Of a DNA stretch of 64,000 bases, positions 42,808 through 52,493 are shown one piece after another (the first letter of the stretch is position 1; each line of letters begins with the position of its first letter). The translations under genes were made by a program, and so were the position numbers. This DNA comes from Mesorhizobium sp. M1D.F.Ca.ET.043.01.1.1 (GTDB lineage: Bacteria; Pseudomonadota; Alphaproteobacteria; Rhizobiales; Rhizobiaceae), in NCBI RefSeq assembly GCF_003952385.1, contig NZ_CP034444.1, positions 1,550,001-1,614,000 on the forward strand, read 5' to 3'. The notes under the pieces are model-generated. The model saw nothing but the letters and a program-made list of their open reading frames with translations, ran no database searches and was not told where the DNA came from.

Positions 42808-45800
42808 ATGCGGTCGCCGGAGAAAATCATATCCGGCCTCAGAATATGATCCATGTTCAGCACCACCGTATCGGCGACATCGGCCGAATGCGCATTGGCG
42901 ATCAGGCGAATGCTGTCGCCATTCTTGACCTCGACCCACCGATAGCCGCCTTTCTCCAGCGTCGGATTGGTGCGGCCCTCGGAGCTGCTGCTGCCGGCGG
43001 GATGAACCTCGACATAGTCCGCGGAAACCCAGCCGCTGTGCATTTCGCCGTCCGGTCCGAAACCTTCGACGGGCATCCAGGCCTCTCCTGACGGATCGGT
43101 CGAGGGTTTCGCCGTCTGCTCGACAAACGTGCCGGGTTGCAGAACCGTCACCACGGCGGAATCGCCGTCGGGCTTGCTCCGCAAATTCAGGCCGTCATCC
43201 GCCGACACCACGAGCTGCGGGAAGCTTTCGGGCGGGGTCTTCGGCTTACCTGGAACATCCGAATGATCGTCGGGCTGCTGGGACGAGGAATCGTCATCCG
43301 ACTTTTTTGGATCGGGCGGAGGGGTCGTTTTCGGGTCCCAGGGCTGCGCGAGCAGGGAGTCCAGAGAGAAGAGAAGCATTCCGATGCCAAAGGTGATGCC
43401 CAGCGTCCATCGATCCGCTGTGGCCCATCGTTTGTCGGACTTTGCCGCCGCCGCGATATCGGCATCGGTTCGGGGCACCGAACGACGATTCATCCGGTCC
43501 GTCCTTATGGCCGACGCCCAGAACTCCGCGCAGCCGAACGTGAACATGGTGCCGGCGACTGTGGCGATCGGAGCCGGCCAGGAGTGCAGCGTATAGACGG
43601 CGCAGCCAAGCACGTAGCCGGGCCCGGCCAGATGCTCGGCCAGGTTACGGATCACCGGCCTGCCGGTGAACGACTGCAGCATCGACTTCGTGCCATAGAC
43701 GACGTTGCCGAGCGAGAAGGTGCTGTTGACGACAAGATCCTTGCCCTGGATCATCCCGGTCGCGGCACCCGGCGCCGCGGCAATGAATGTGGCTCCGCCA
43801 AGCGCGTTGAGGAATCGCCCGAACGGCTTGTTGTTTGCGGTTGCGTTGGGGAAGATCGCCTGCGTGCCGAAAACGAAGCCTCGCACGCCAAATGCCACCG
43901 CTCCGGCCGTTGCGCTCCAGGTCGGGGGCAGCGAACTCCACAATACATAGGAAGTGGTCGACATGCCGCCAAAGGTGGCGAGCGCCTGAGCGTTTTCGCG
44001 CATCCTGGCATGGCGCAGCGCCAGATCGACGCTGGCAGCCTGATCCGGCGTCATCGTCTTCTTGTGGGTGGCCCGAAAGGTCGTCACCTGCAGCACGGAG
44101 AGGCCGTTCGTCTGCTCCCCGCTCATCCACTCGAACTGCTCGGGCGTGAACTTGCGGAACTGGCCGGGGCTCATTTCCTCGAACTGCTTTGGTGTCACCG
44201 CTTCGATCTGCGGCTGGGTCAGCGCTTCGATGTGGTGGATGGTGAAAGCGCCCCACTGATCGCGGGTCAGCGCCGGGATCTGCCTCCCGGTCAGCCACGG
44301 CACCTGCCTGGCATCGAACTTCGCCACGTCCACCGAACCGATCATGGTCTCGGGGATCGCCCGGACCTGGTGCTCGACCAAGTTCTTCTGCAATCCGGCC
44401 TCGCCGAGGTCCTTGAATTGCGGTGACGTGAACTTCGCGACCTGGCCCCCCTTGAACCACGGAACCTGGCGCCCATCCAACTTGGATACGTCAACGAACC
44501 CGACCTTGTCTCCTTTGATCGCCTGTACCTGCGGTCTCGTCAGGAGACGGGTAAAACCGGCCTTGCCGAGATCACCGAACTGCGGGTCGGTCAGATTGCG
44601 GATGTGGCCCTCGGTGAGCCAGGGGACCTGTTTTCCGTCGAGGCCCGCTATGTTGATATAGCCTGTCTTCGCCTTCGGAATACCGCGCAATTGGGTCTTG
44701 GTCAGATAGGGCAGCAAGCCCGCCTGGTCCATGACGCGGAACTGCTGCTCCGTCAGTTCGGCCACCTGCTCGCGCTTGAGCCATGGAACCTGGTTCGGCT
44801 GGAAATCGCCGATGGGGAGACCCGGCACCTGGTCAAGCGGGGTGGCTCTGACGCCATCGCGGGTGAGCGGTCCATTGTTCGGAGCCTTGTTTGCCGGCGC
44901 AGGACGGCCAGTTTCGCCGGTGAAACCAGAACCAGAAGAGGTATATTCGTTATATACGCCATCGGCGTACCGGCTGTAGAAATCCACGTAGGTTCCGTCC
45001 GCAGTGCTTGGCTCCTTATCCCCGAAGAGCGCCGCCATCTCGTCAACGGCCTGTGTTCGATCAATCTCGCCAGCCTGGTAGCGGGCGAAGACATCGGCTT
45101 GAGCGGAATTCCAGTCGGCACCGAGGATAGCTGCCGGCTTGCCGCCGTTAGTCGCAAGCTCGTCGGCAACAGCGTATTGAACAAATCCCGCCTCGCCCTC
45201 GACGTTCAGATAGGCGGAGACCACCGCATCCCTATAGGCCTGCCGATCTGAAAAATCGGCAGGATGGAGATCGATTGGAGCGTCCCCAACATGCGACAAC
45301 TCGTGGCCGAGCATGTCGACGAACTCCGCAACCACGGTGTCGCCATCCGTGTCGTCAGCGCGGAATGTCTCGGCGTCGACAAAGACGACCTCCACGTCGC
45401 CGATATATTGTGACCCGGTCGCGGTCAGGTCGTCGCCTGACTGGGCGTCGGAAATCCTGAGATCGTTCCGCGCCGGGTTTACGATGCGCACGTCTTTCGC
45501 GTGAGCGTCGCGCAAGAGCTTCATCAAGGTCGGGGACCGGCTGATCTGGTCGATGAGATTGGTTTTGGTGACCTCCGGCATGCCGAGGCTCTGAGGGAGC
45601 ATGTCATCGAGCAGGCTTGCCGCCTCTTGGCGGTTGGCGGCGATTTCGTCGGGTGTAAGCGGCTTGGCGGATGATGGGCCTTTTGACCCGTCCGGCGCAA
45701 ATCCCTGTCCTCTAGGCGCTGGCCTGGGCGCAGGTCGGATGCCGTCCCCACCGGCCTCGGGCGGCCTCGCTTGCGAGGAAAGGAATGTCAGCACGCCATC

Positions 45801-48800
45801 GGCGACGTTCTGGCGCATGAATCCACCGTCGACGATCGACGGGCCGAAATCGCTTTTGAACTGCTCGATTGCGGCAAGCTGGTCGGGCTCTGCCCTTTGC
45901 TCAAGTCCGCTCAGGAACTTGTCGAAGGACGCCTTGCCGCCCTTCGGGATGCCGGTCGCGGCACCGTCGCGCCCGGATTCCACTGCGTGCGCAAGCCAGG
46001 CCGGGACCGTCAGCGTTTCGCTTTGCCCATTGGCCCGATCGAAGGCCAGTGTCGCGTTTTCGCCCTTGGCGATCGAAGGAGCGGTCTTGGCCGCCTTCGT
46101 CTTGTACTGGAATCTCACTTCGGCACTGTAAGCCACCGCACCTGCCGGCAGCGGTGGCGTGGAGAACGAAACCGTGTAGCGTGTCGCCGGAGTGCCGTCG
46201 GAACCGTAAAGGTTTTTGTAAATGTTGCCGGCGCTTGGCATGTAGCGGGACTGTGGCGCCCCATCGGATTGGAAACGCGCCGGAAGCCAGGACTGTAGCG
46301 TCGATTTCACCTTGTAGGTCGCGGATGTGACCATCCGGTCCGGATTGAAACCCAGCGGGCCCGGCAGCCTGTTGCTGTCGTTGAAGATAACGTCGACGAG
46401 CATCGCTTCGGGGTTGACGACGCGAGCCTTATCGCCGGTCAGCAAGACTACATCTGCCGTGGGCGCCTTGCCCGGTATGGCCGAGAGCCTGAACCCGCTT
46501 AGCGTCGGCTCGTCGACGAGGGAGACCGTATTCGATGGATCGATCTGACCAGACTTGACGAGATCGTGGATCGAGCGGATGCCGTCTCCCTGCCCTATTG
46601 CTGCGACGAGCTCTGATGCCTTGGCGGGGTCCTTGACCGCGAACTGGATCTTCAGGGTCGTCGAGCCAAGGGCCGATTGGATCTGGTCGTACACCTGCTT
46701 CGAGACGATGTCGCCAGGCTGGAGCGTGTCCTTGACCGGCTGTTCCGGGCGCTTCTCGAAACCGATGCGCGGCATCTGGTCAACCGCCGTCACATGGTTG
46801 GCCACGATCGGCAGGCGTATGCCGGCCTTGGTCTCGGTCATGACGCGATCGAATGGAAGCGTGCCCTGCAGCGCGACATGGCCGGCGCTGTTTTCGGCCG
46901 GCACGCCGAAGAAATCATGCTGGCCTGATGCGAGCGCGGCCTCCTCGCCTTTGAGCGAGGGCGTGTAGGTCATCTCGACCACCGTGCCTTCACCGTCTGG
47001 CGTCATCCCGACAATGGCAGCATCCAGCGGGGTGGCGCCGTAGCCGGTCGCATCGCCAAACACCGCCTTGCCGGCCGCCGCCGAAAGATCGCTGCTGCGC
47101 ACCGGCAAGGCTGTCTGGTTGGAAACCGGCCAGACGCCGGCCTGAAGGGCCGTGATGTTCCTGTATTCGCGGGCCCGGTATGAGACGACGCCCTGGGTGC
47201 CGAGCGCGTCCTTGAACGGTGTCAGGCTGCGCTGGCTGACGCTGTCGACGATCGACCATCCGATCATGCCGAAATCGGTCTTGGTACCAACGCCGAAGCC
47301 GACGGCAGCAACGGTCGGCGAACCGATCCCGAACGCCTGGCCCGTGTTCAGCCGGGCCCGGAATGTGACGCCGACGCGGAAGTCCGGCAGGGTCTCGCGA
47401 AGCGGCGTGCGCGGTATCTGGACTCCGTCCGGGCCGTAGCGTTCGGCCAACTCGCGGTTGGAGTAATAGCTCTTCTCCTGTTCATAGCGGCTCACAAGCT
47501 GCTCGGCGGTCAAGCCGTCGAGATAGGCCGAGGGGGTCTTCGGATCCTTGCCGCTGGTGTAGACGTAGCCGCTCGTGTCGCGCTCGGGCATGCCGGTAAA
47601 GCTGCGTGTCTCCGGATTCCAGACAAGGCGTACCGACCCGTCCTTTCCTGTTGGCTTACCCGGCACGACGATGGGGTCGCCGTCGGCGGGGTGCGGTGTG
47701 CTGGAGGCAGTCGAGCCGTCAGGATCGCGGCCCGGCTGTGCCGTCGAGCCATTGCCGCTGCCGTCATCGGTCTTGATCACCTCTCCTGGGATCACCGGGT
47801 GGCTGGGGTCGTGGAAGACCTGCTTTCCTGTTGGCCGATAAACGCCGTCGGCGCCGATTTCGTACACATCCATCGGACGACCCGAAGGGCCGGGTTCCAG
47901 CGCCAGTTGCGACGGTCCTTTGCCGCCGGGCGGCGGCTGGAACGGTCCGTCGCCGCCGGGCGGCGGATTGGCATCAGCACCGGGAGCGTCGGGGTCCTGC
48001 GTGCCCGTTCCTGGCCGCATCGTCCGCAGACCATGGATGCCGAGCCCCGTGCCGGTAATGCCGGTGCCGAGACCCGTAAGCGCGTTGGCAAACTGGAGAC
48101 CGTTCATCTGGTCTCCGTTGGCGGCGAGATCGTAGGCGGATGTTGCCAGTAACGGTGAGCCGACAATCACCGAACCGACATCCATCCCCCACGCCGCCTT
48201 GTTCAGTCCGGCGCTCGACTGCATGTATGTGCGGGTTTCGGCTGCCAACGCCCAGTTCGACCGTGTTGCGCCGATGCTGCCGGCGAAGGCGCGGGGACTG
48301 GCGACAACGCCTGCCAAGAATGACTCACTCTTCGCCGCCATGCCGATCGTGCGAAGGCCGCTGGAAGCCATGGGCAGAACCGTGGTCGCCGCACTGGCGA
48401 TGTTCATCATTGACTCGGTGTCGTCCCACTCGCCGCCATGGTCGAGGTGGTTCACCTCGTTTATGACGGCCCTCGTTCCAAGGTAGGCCGCGCCCGCATA
48501 GGCCAGCGGTGCGGCGACCGGCGCGGCCGGCGTGAACGACAGGATGGTTGCAATGCCGGTGCCGATGCCGACCACCGGATCGACAACCTTGTCCCAGACC
48601 GAGACGTTGCGCGCTTTCACCACTTCGAGCGCGATCTTGCCGTCGGCGCCCGCCTTCATTTCCAGGCCTTTGGGAACGACAAGCTTGCCGTTCTCGCTAA
48701 ACTGGCTGTTGTTGTCCTGGAAATCGCCGAGATCGTCGAACTTCTTGCCGGTCGCGTCGACGTAGCGCGTGTTGCCGTCCCCGTCGCGCACCGCAAACAG

Positions 48801-51800
48801 CGCCACCTGCTGCGTTCCGACCTGGTCGTCGACATAGAAGATCGGCACGCGACGCACATACGGGTTGTCGCCGCCGATATCGCGGATCTCGCCCGTCACA
48901 TTCTCGATCGCCTCGCGGCCGTCATCGGTCGAACTGTCCAGGCCGAGCGTTTTGGCTACCGTGGTATCCAGATCCTTGCCGAACTGTTGGTGGAACTCCT
49001 TGTCGTAGCCTCTGTCGAGCAGTTGCTGGAACCGCGGCTGATAGATGGCGTCGAGCGTCTGCTGCTCGTGCTCGTCCAGGTAGGTTTTGTCGACAGTGGT
49101 GTTGTCATCGGCCAGCAGAGACGGCTCGCTGAGCCGAAGCTCGTGATAGTCGTTGAAGCCCTGCAACTGCCTGCGCAGATCCTGGATTTGACTTATCTGA
49201 AGCCTTGTCGCCTCCAGCCTCAGCTTGGCGACCGCCAGTTCGGGATCGACCCAGCGGCCATTGGGGTCGTCATCCTTGGTATCAAGGTCGATCCAGATCG
49301 CCTTCCCGCCCTGGGTCAGCGCATCGATCCCATGCTCGTTGTAGTTCCGGGCAACCTCCGGCGCCACCTTGATCGTCTGTCCGCCGACATTGATCTCGAC
49401 CGGCTGCACGCCGTCGGGCAACGTGCCTTCGGGAGCATCGACCGATCCCGGCTTGTGATGCGTCAGCGCGTTGTCGAAATTGGTCTGCAGCGTCGGCAGC
49501 TTGGCGTTTAGATCGGCGAGGCTGTCGCCGAGCTGCCGGTACAGCTCGTCGTTGAGGCTCTTTGCCGCCTGCTCCTCGCTGGACCTCACCGATTGCAGGC
49601 CATTTGCCGTGCACATTTTTGCGTTGGAGTCGTAGCCGGCCAGCAGCGCCTGCCAGTCCTTGTTGAGCTGGCGATCGCGATATTCGCCCCTGACATGCTT
49701 GTCGTTCAGGCCGTAGGTCAGCTGCTGTTCAGTGGTTCCCTCGTCGAAGTGGTTGACCACCCAGAGCTGGCCGTCACGAATCTCGAGCGTCGAGTTCTGG
49801 TAGTGCCCGAGGTAGTCGCCATTGATGCGATTGTACTTCTCGTCAAAGTTAAAGTTCTGCTTACTGAGATATTCGTTAGCCAGCTTCTGCTCGAGGTCCG
49901 TCTGCCGCGCGTTGACCTGTGCGGCATCGGCATGGGCGTCGAAATAGTCCTGGTAGGCCTGAGCCAGTTCGAGCTGGTTGCCTGCCGTCGTCTGCAGGGC
50001 TTTGAGGTCCTTGTAATCCTTGGAGTCCGCGGGGACGCCGGCGAGCTCGGCCTGCCCAACCAGGTAGTCGATGGTCAGCTTGTCGCCCTTGCTCAGATGC
50101 AGGCCGACCTCGGAAAACAGCTTGTCGACGGCGCTATGGTCGGCGACGCCCTGGTCGTATTTCGGATCAAGGTCGGGAGTGCCCCGCGCCCTGGCCGACG
50201 GCGCATTCGGATCGCCCAGAGGAGTGAGCCTGCCTTGCCCGGCAATGGCATCCTTGAGGACGCGCCCGGCATTCTCATACTCGCCCCGGGCATCCTGTGC
50301 GTTCTGCAGAAGGGTGTTGGCTTTGGTCAGCCGCGCCTGCGCATCGGCAAGGCTGCCCTTGGGTTTCTGCGGCGTCCATTGCAGGCCGTGCGGCGCCAGT
50401 GCCTTGTTTATGATGGTTTGCGCGCCGTCGACGGCATCCTTATAGGCAGGATCGAGCAGATCGACGTTGAACTGCTCCTGCCGCTGGCCTGCCAGAGCCC
50501 GCGTCTCGGTGATGCGCGACAGTGCGACGTTCTCGTTGATGATGGCCTGGGCGACCTGGGGATCGACCCACCTCCAGACGCCATCTATCTTCATCGGCAT
50601 CCATTTTCCCCCGGAGGGGGCGTTGCCCTGGGGTGGATCGCCGAATGGATCGACAACCCTGTTCTGCCCGTTAAGCTTGGGCTTGGCAGGCGTACCCAGG
50701 TCGTATTTGTCGATCAGGTCCTGTTTGTCCTGTCCGGCCTTTTCCGCGGCGTCGATCAGGCTGGGCAGGGTCTCCCCTGCCAACAGCCCCTCGACGAAGG
50801 TCTTCACGACCTCGCCCTCTTTTGCCGCCTTGGGGTCGCTGCTGTTGGGGTTCACCGCCAGCAGCGTCCTGGCCAGGGCTTCTTGCGTGCTTCCCGCCTC
50901 GATTTTCAGGTCGGTGCCGGTGGTGTTGTTGTGCAGCGTTATGCTGCCATCGGGCTTGGTGGTCAGCGTATAGCCGTTGAATGTGACCTCGACCGTCGTG
51001 CGGGTGCCGTTGTCGATAGTAATTTTTTCACCCGTATGGATTGTGCTCGGGTCGCGCGACGAGCTGAAAAGCCCCGGATTCGTCCGCCTGAGATCATCCA
51101 GCGTCACGCCATAGTGCTGCGCGATAAGGGTCAGGTTGTCGTTCGGCTTGACCTCGTACTCGACAGGCTCGCCGCCATTGATCTTCTCGGTGGTGGTCTT
51201 CGTCACCCGGCCGTCCTGGTCGGTGACGGTCTTGGTTTCGGTTCCCTTGCCATCGACGGATACCGACGTTTTCTTGCCGTCGGCCGTGGTCGTGACGGTG
51301 CGTACGTCGTGCTGATAGTCGTAAGAGTAGACGGTCTTGTCGCCGCTGCGGGGGTCGACGAGCTCGACAGACTGCGCGTCGCTGCTGCTGGCGGTCGTGA
51401 CCTTGTAGCCCGCGGCTTGCAGTTCGGCGATTACCTGCTGGCTGGTGAGGTCGTTTTCCTTCGCGATCTGGTCGATGCTTTTTCCGTCGGCAAGACCGTT
51501 CTTGATGTTCTGCGTGCTGGCGCCACCTGGATCCTGGGAGGGCTTCAGAATGGTTTTGCTGCCGTCTGGACCGGTGACGGTGGTCACGGGAAGCGAAGGT
51601 CCGGCGCCCGGCGTCACCGTTTCCACCGACGCGCCGTTGGGCAGCGACGTCCGCTCGGTGACGGTGCCGGTGCCGAGATCGTCTTCATACCGCGTCGTGA
51701 TGGCGCCGGTATCGGGATTGTAGCTGTTGGTCTCCTTGCGCCCGAGCCCGTCGCGGACCGGCGTGGTGGTTGCCGCGCCGTTGGGTTGTGCCTGGACGCT

Positions 51801-52421
51801 CGTATAGTAGCTGTCGTGCTGGTAATCGTAATATTGCGTGACGGTGCGACCGTCGGCATCCGTGATCTTCGTCGTCTGCACGTCGCCGTTGCCGCTCGTC
51901 GGGTCGGCGGTCGACACGGTCATTCCGCCGGATCTGAGCGCGCCGATGACCTGCTCGCGCGTCATGTGACGGGCAGAGGCAATCTGGTCGATGCTCTTGC
52001 CGCCGGTAACGTCGTTGACGATATTGCGAGCGGTGGCCGCGGCAGCAGGATCATTCTTGGGCGGACTGCCATCGAAGTCCACCAGCGTCACGGGCGTCGA
52101 CGCGAGATCGCTGGGCACATAGAGGGCCGGCGCCACCGTGGGGCCATTGCCGGATGTGCCATTACCGGCGTTCACGACGCCCGGCGTCGCCGGAGCCGTT
52201 GCCGGGTTCGGCTGAAGCGAGCTTAGTTGCGTGTTTACCTGAGCCAGTTCTTGGCGGGCCTGCGTCGCCCAATCGCGCTCGCCCATTCTATTGGCAAGCC
52301 TGATCTGTTCCCGCAGTTCGGCTGCCTGCGCCTCCAGCCGCGCAATCTGTGCCGCGTTTGCCTTGGGATCGACCTTTTGCGACTGGAGCGGCGGCTTGGT
52401 GAGCGTTATCGGGCGAACCAT
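42780..52421 (-). CDS. Giant multidomain LysM/SH3 protein with HELSH metalloprotease motif, within the T3SS locus
   Basis: A 3,213-residue protein with no Sec signal; a good ribosome site (GGAGG) precedes the ATG. Seen along it: coiled coil (about 20-70); two copies of an 80-residue module with GKSIDQIA and YDYQHD (from about 130 and 302) plus YD-like repeats; LysM (about 420-468); DxxG-rich DUF4781-like stretch with YVDATGKKF (about 1160-1400) and a hydrophobic patch (1278-1328); zinc-protease motif HELSH at 2373-2377; four 54-residue-type repeats beginning VPW (2545-2780); several hydrophobic helices (about 2810-3030); bacterial SH3 (3069-3139); LysM (3163-3210). The context between T3SS arms suggests an effector, translocon or surface component. 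The family as a whole is not recognised. Confidence 0.75.
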   Translation of the reverse strand: MVRPITLTKPPLQSQKVDPKANAAQIARLEAQAAELREQIRLANRMGERDWATQARQELAQVNTQLSSLQPNPATAPATPGVVNAGNGTSGNGPTVAPALYVPSDLASTPVTLVDFDGSPPKNDPAAAATARNIVNDVTGGKSIDQIASARHMTREQVIGALRSGGMTVSTADPTSGNGDVQTTKITDADGRTVTQYYDYQHDSYYTSVQAQPNGAATTTPVRDGLGRKETNSYNPDTGAITTRYEDDLGTGTVTERTSLPNGASVETVTPGAGPSLPVTTVTGPDGSKTILKPSQDPGGASTQNIKNGLADGKSIDQIAKENDLTSQQVIAELQAAGYKVTTASSSDAQSVELVDPRSGDKTVYSYDYQHDVRTVTTTADGKKTSVSVDGKGTETKTVTDQDGRVTKTTTEKINGGEPVEYEVKPNDNLTLIAQHYGVTLDDLRRTNPGLFSSSRDPSTIHTGEKITIDNGTRTTVEVTFNGYTLTTKPDGSITLHNNTTGTDLKIEAGSTQEALARTLLAVNPNSSDPKAAKEGEVVKTFVEGLLAGETLPSLIDAAEKAGQDKQDLIDKYDLGTPAKPKLNGQNRVVDPFGDPPQGNAPSGGKWMPMKIDGVWRWVDPQVAQAIINENVALSRITETRALAGQRQEQFNVDLLDPAYKDAVDGAQTIINKALAPHGLQWTPQKPKGSLADAQARLTKANTLLQNAQDARGEYENAGRVLKDAIAGQGRLTPLGDPNAPSARARGTPDLDPKYDQGVADHSAVDKLFSEVGLHLSKGDKLTIDYLVGQAELAGVPADSKDYKDLKALQTTAGNQLELAQAYQDYFDAHADAAQVNARQTDLEQKLANEYLSKQNFNFDEKYNRINGDYLGHYQNSTLEIRDGQLWVVNHFDEGTTEQQLTYGLNDKHVRGEYRDRQLNKDWQALLAGYDSNAKMCTANGLQSVRSSEEQAAKSLNDELYRQLGDSLADLNAKLPTLQTNFDNALTHHKPGSVDAPEGTLPDGVQPVEINVGGQTIKVAPEVARNYNEHGIDALTQGGKAIWIDLDTKDDDPNGRWVDPELAVAKLRLEATRLQISQIQDLRRQLQGFNDYHELRLSEPSLLADDNTTVDKTYLDEHEQQTLDAIYQPRFQQLLDRGYDKEFHQQFGKDLDTTVAKTLGLDSSTDDGREAIENVTGEIRDIGGDNPYVRRVPIFYVDDQVGTQQVALFAVRDGDGNTRYVDATGKKFDDLGDFQDNNSQFSENGKLVVPKGLEMKAGADGKIALEVVKARNVSVWDKVVDPVVGIGTGIATILSFTPAAPVAAPLAYAGAAYLGTRAVINEVNHLDHGGEWDDTESMMNIASAATTVLPMASSGLRTIGMAAKSESFLAGVVASPRAFAGSIGATRSNWALAAETRTYMQSSAGLNKAAWGMDVGSVIVGSPLLATSAYDLAANGDQMNGLQFANALTGLGTGITGTGLGIHGLRTMRPGTGTQDPDAPGADANPPPGGDGPFQPPPGGKGPSQLALEPGPSGRPMDVYEIGADGVYRPTGKQVFHDPSHPVIPGEVIKTDDGSGNGSTAQPGRDPDGSTASSTPHPADGDPIVVPGKPTGKDGSVRLVWNPETRSFTGMPERDTSGYVYTSGKDPKTPSAYLDGLTAEQLVSRYEQEKSYYSNRELAERYGPDGVQIPRTPLRETLPDFRVGVTFRARLNTGQAFGIGSPTVAAVGFGVGTKTDFGMIGWSIVDSVSQRSLTPFKDALGTQGVVSYRAREYRNITALQAGVWPVSNQTALPVRSSDLSAAAGKAVFGDATGYGATPLDAAIVGMTPDGEGTVVEMTYTPSLKGEEAALASGQHDFFGVPAENSAGHVALQGTLPFDRVMTETKAGIRLPIVANHVTAVDQMPRIGFEKRPEQPVKDTLQPGDIVSKQVYDQIQSALGSTTLKIQFAVKDPAKASELVAAIGQGDGIRSIHDLVKSGQIDPSNTVSLVDEPTLSGFRLSAIPGKAPTADVVLLTGDKARVVNPEAMLVDVIFNDSNRLPGPLGFNPDRMVTSATYKVKSTLQSWLPARFQSDGAPQSRYMPSAGNIYKNLYGSDGTPATRYTVSFSTPPLPAGAVAYSAEVRFQYKTKAAKTAPSIAKGENATLAFDRANGQSETLTVPAWLAHAVESGRDGAATGIPKGGKASFDKFLSGLEQRAEPDQLAAIEQFKSDFGPSIVDGGFMRQNVADGVLTFLSSQARPPEAGGDGIRPAPRPAPRGQGFAPDGSKGPSSAKPLTPDEIAANRQEAASLLDDMLPQSLGMPEVTKTNLIDQISRSPTLMKLLRDAHAKDVRIVNPARNDLRISDAQSGDDLTATGSQYIGDVEVVFVDAETFRADDTDGDTVVAEFVDMLGHELSHVGDAPIDLHPADFSDRQAYRDAVVSAYLNVEGEAGFVQYAVADELATNGGKPAAILGADWNSAQADVFARYQAGEIDRTQAVDEMAALFGDKEPSTADGTYVDFYSRYADGVYNEYTSSGSGFTGETGRPAPANKAPNNGPLTRDGVRATPLDQVPGLPIGDFQPNQVPWLKREQVAELTEQQFRVMDQAGLLPYLTKTQLRGIPKAKTGYINIAGLDGKQVPWLTEGHIRNLTDPQFGDLGKAGFTRLLTRPQVQAIKGDKVGFVDVSKLDGRQVPWFKGGQVAKFTSPQFKDLGEAGLQKNLVEHQVRAIPETMIGSVDVAKFDARQVPWLTGRQIPALTRDQWGAFTIHHIEALTQPQIEAVTPKQFEEMSPGQFRKFTPEQFEWMSGEQTNGLSVLQVTTFRATHKKTMTPDQAASVDLALRHARMRENAQALATFGGMSTTSYVLWSSLPPTWSATAGAVAFGVRGFVFGTQAIFPNATANNKPFGRFLNALGGATFIAAAPGAATGMIQGKDLVVNSTFSLGNVVYGTKSMLQSFTGRPVIRNLAEHLAGPGYVLGCAVYTLHSWPAPIATVAGTMFTFGCAEFWASAIRTDRMNRRSVPRTDADIAAAAKSDKRWATADRWTLGITFGIGMLLFSLDSLLAQPWDPKTTPPPDPKKSDDDSSSQQPDDHSDVPGKPKTPPESFPQLVVSADDGLNLRSKPDGDSAVVTVLQPGTFVEQTAKPSTDPSGEAWMPVEGFGPDGEMHSGWVSADYVEVHPAGSSSSEGRTNPTLEKGGYRWVEVKNGDSIRLIANAHSADVADTVVLNMDHILRPDMIFSGDRIYLPLASVG
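44304..44789 (-). repeat. Three 54-residue coding repeats in the giant protein (fourth diverged copy follows)
   Basis: Residues 2545-2598, 2599-2652 and 2653-2706 are exactly 54 residues each and share VPW, then LTxxQF, then AGL, then QVxAI and a final DGRQ-like end. A fourth unit from 2707 begins VPWLTGRQIPALT and then breaks into short QF-type repeats (TPKQFEEM, SPGQFRKF, TPEQFEWM) to about 2780. The repeats are diverged at DNA level, so they are old. Confidence 0.8.
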
Positions 52422-52493
52422 CTGGACGACCTCCGGAAATCACTGTCACCGGCAGCCCGGCCGCCGTCACGCCCGCCCCGATCGCTTCCGCTG

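Noticed and set aside
49593..52226. Plus-strand open frame of 877 codons opposite the giant gene
   Set aside because: It is antisense to the well-supported giant gene, has no recognisable domain and a Val/Arg/Asp-rich composition typical of GC-rich shadows.
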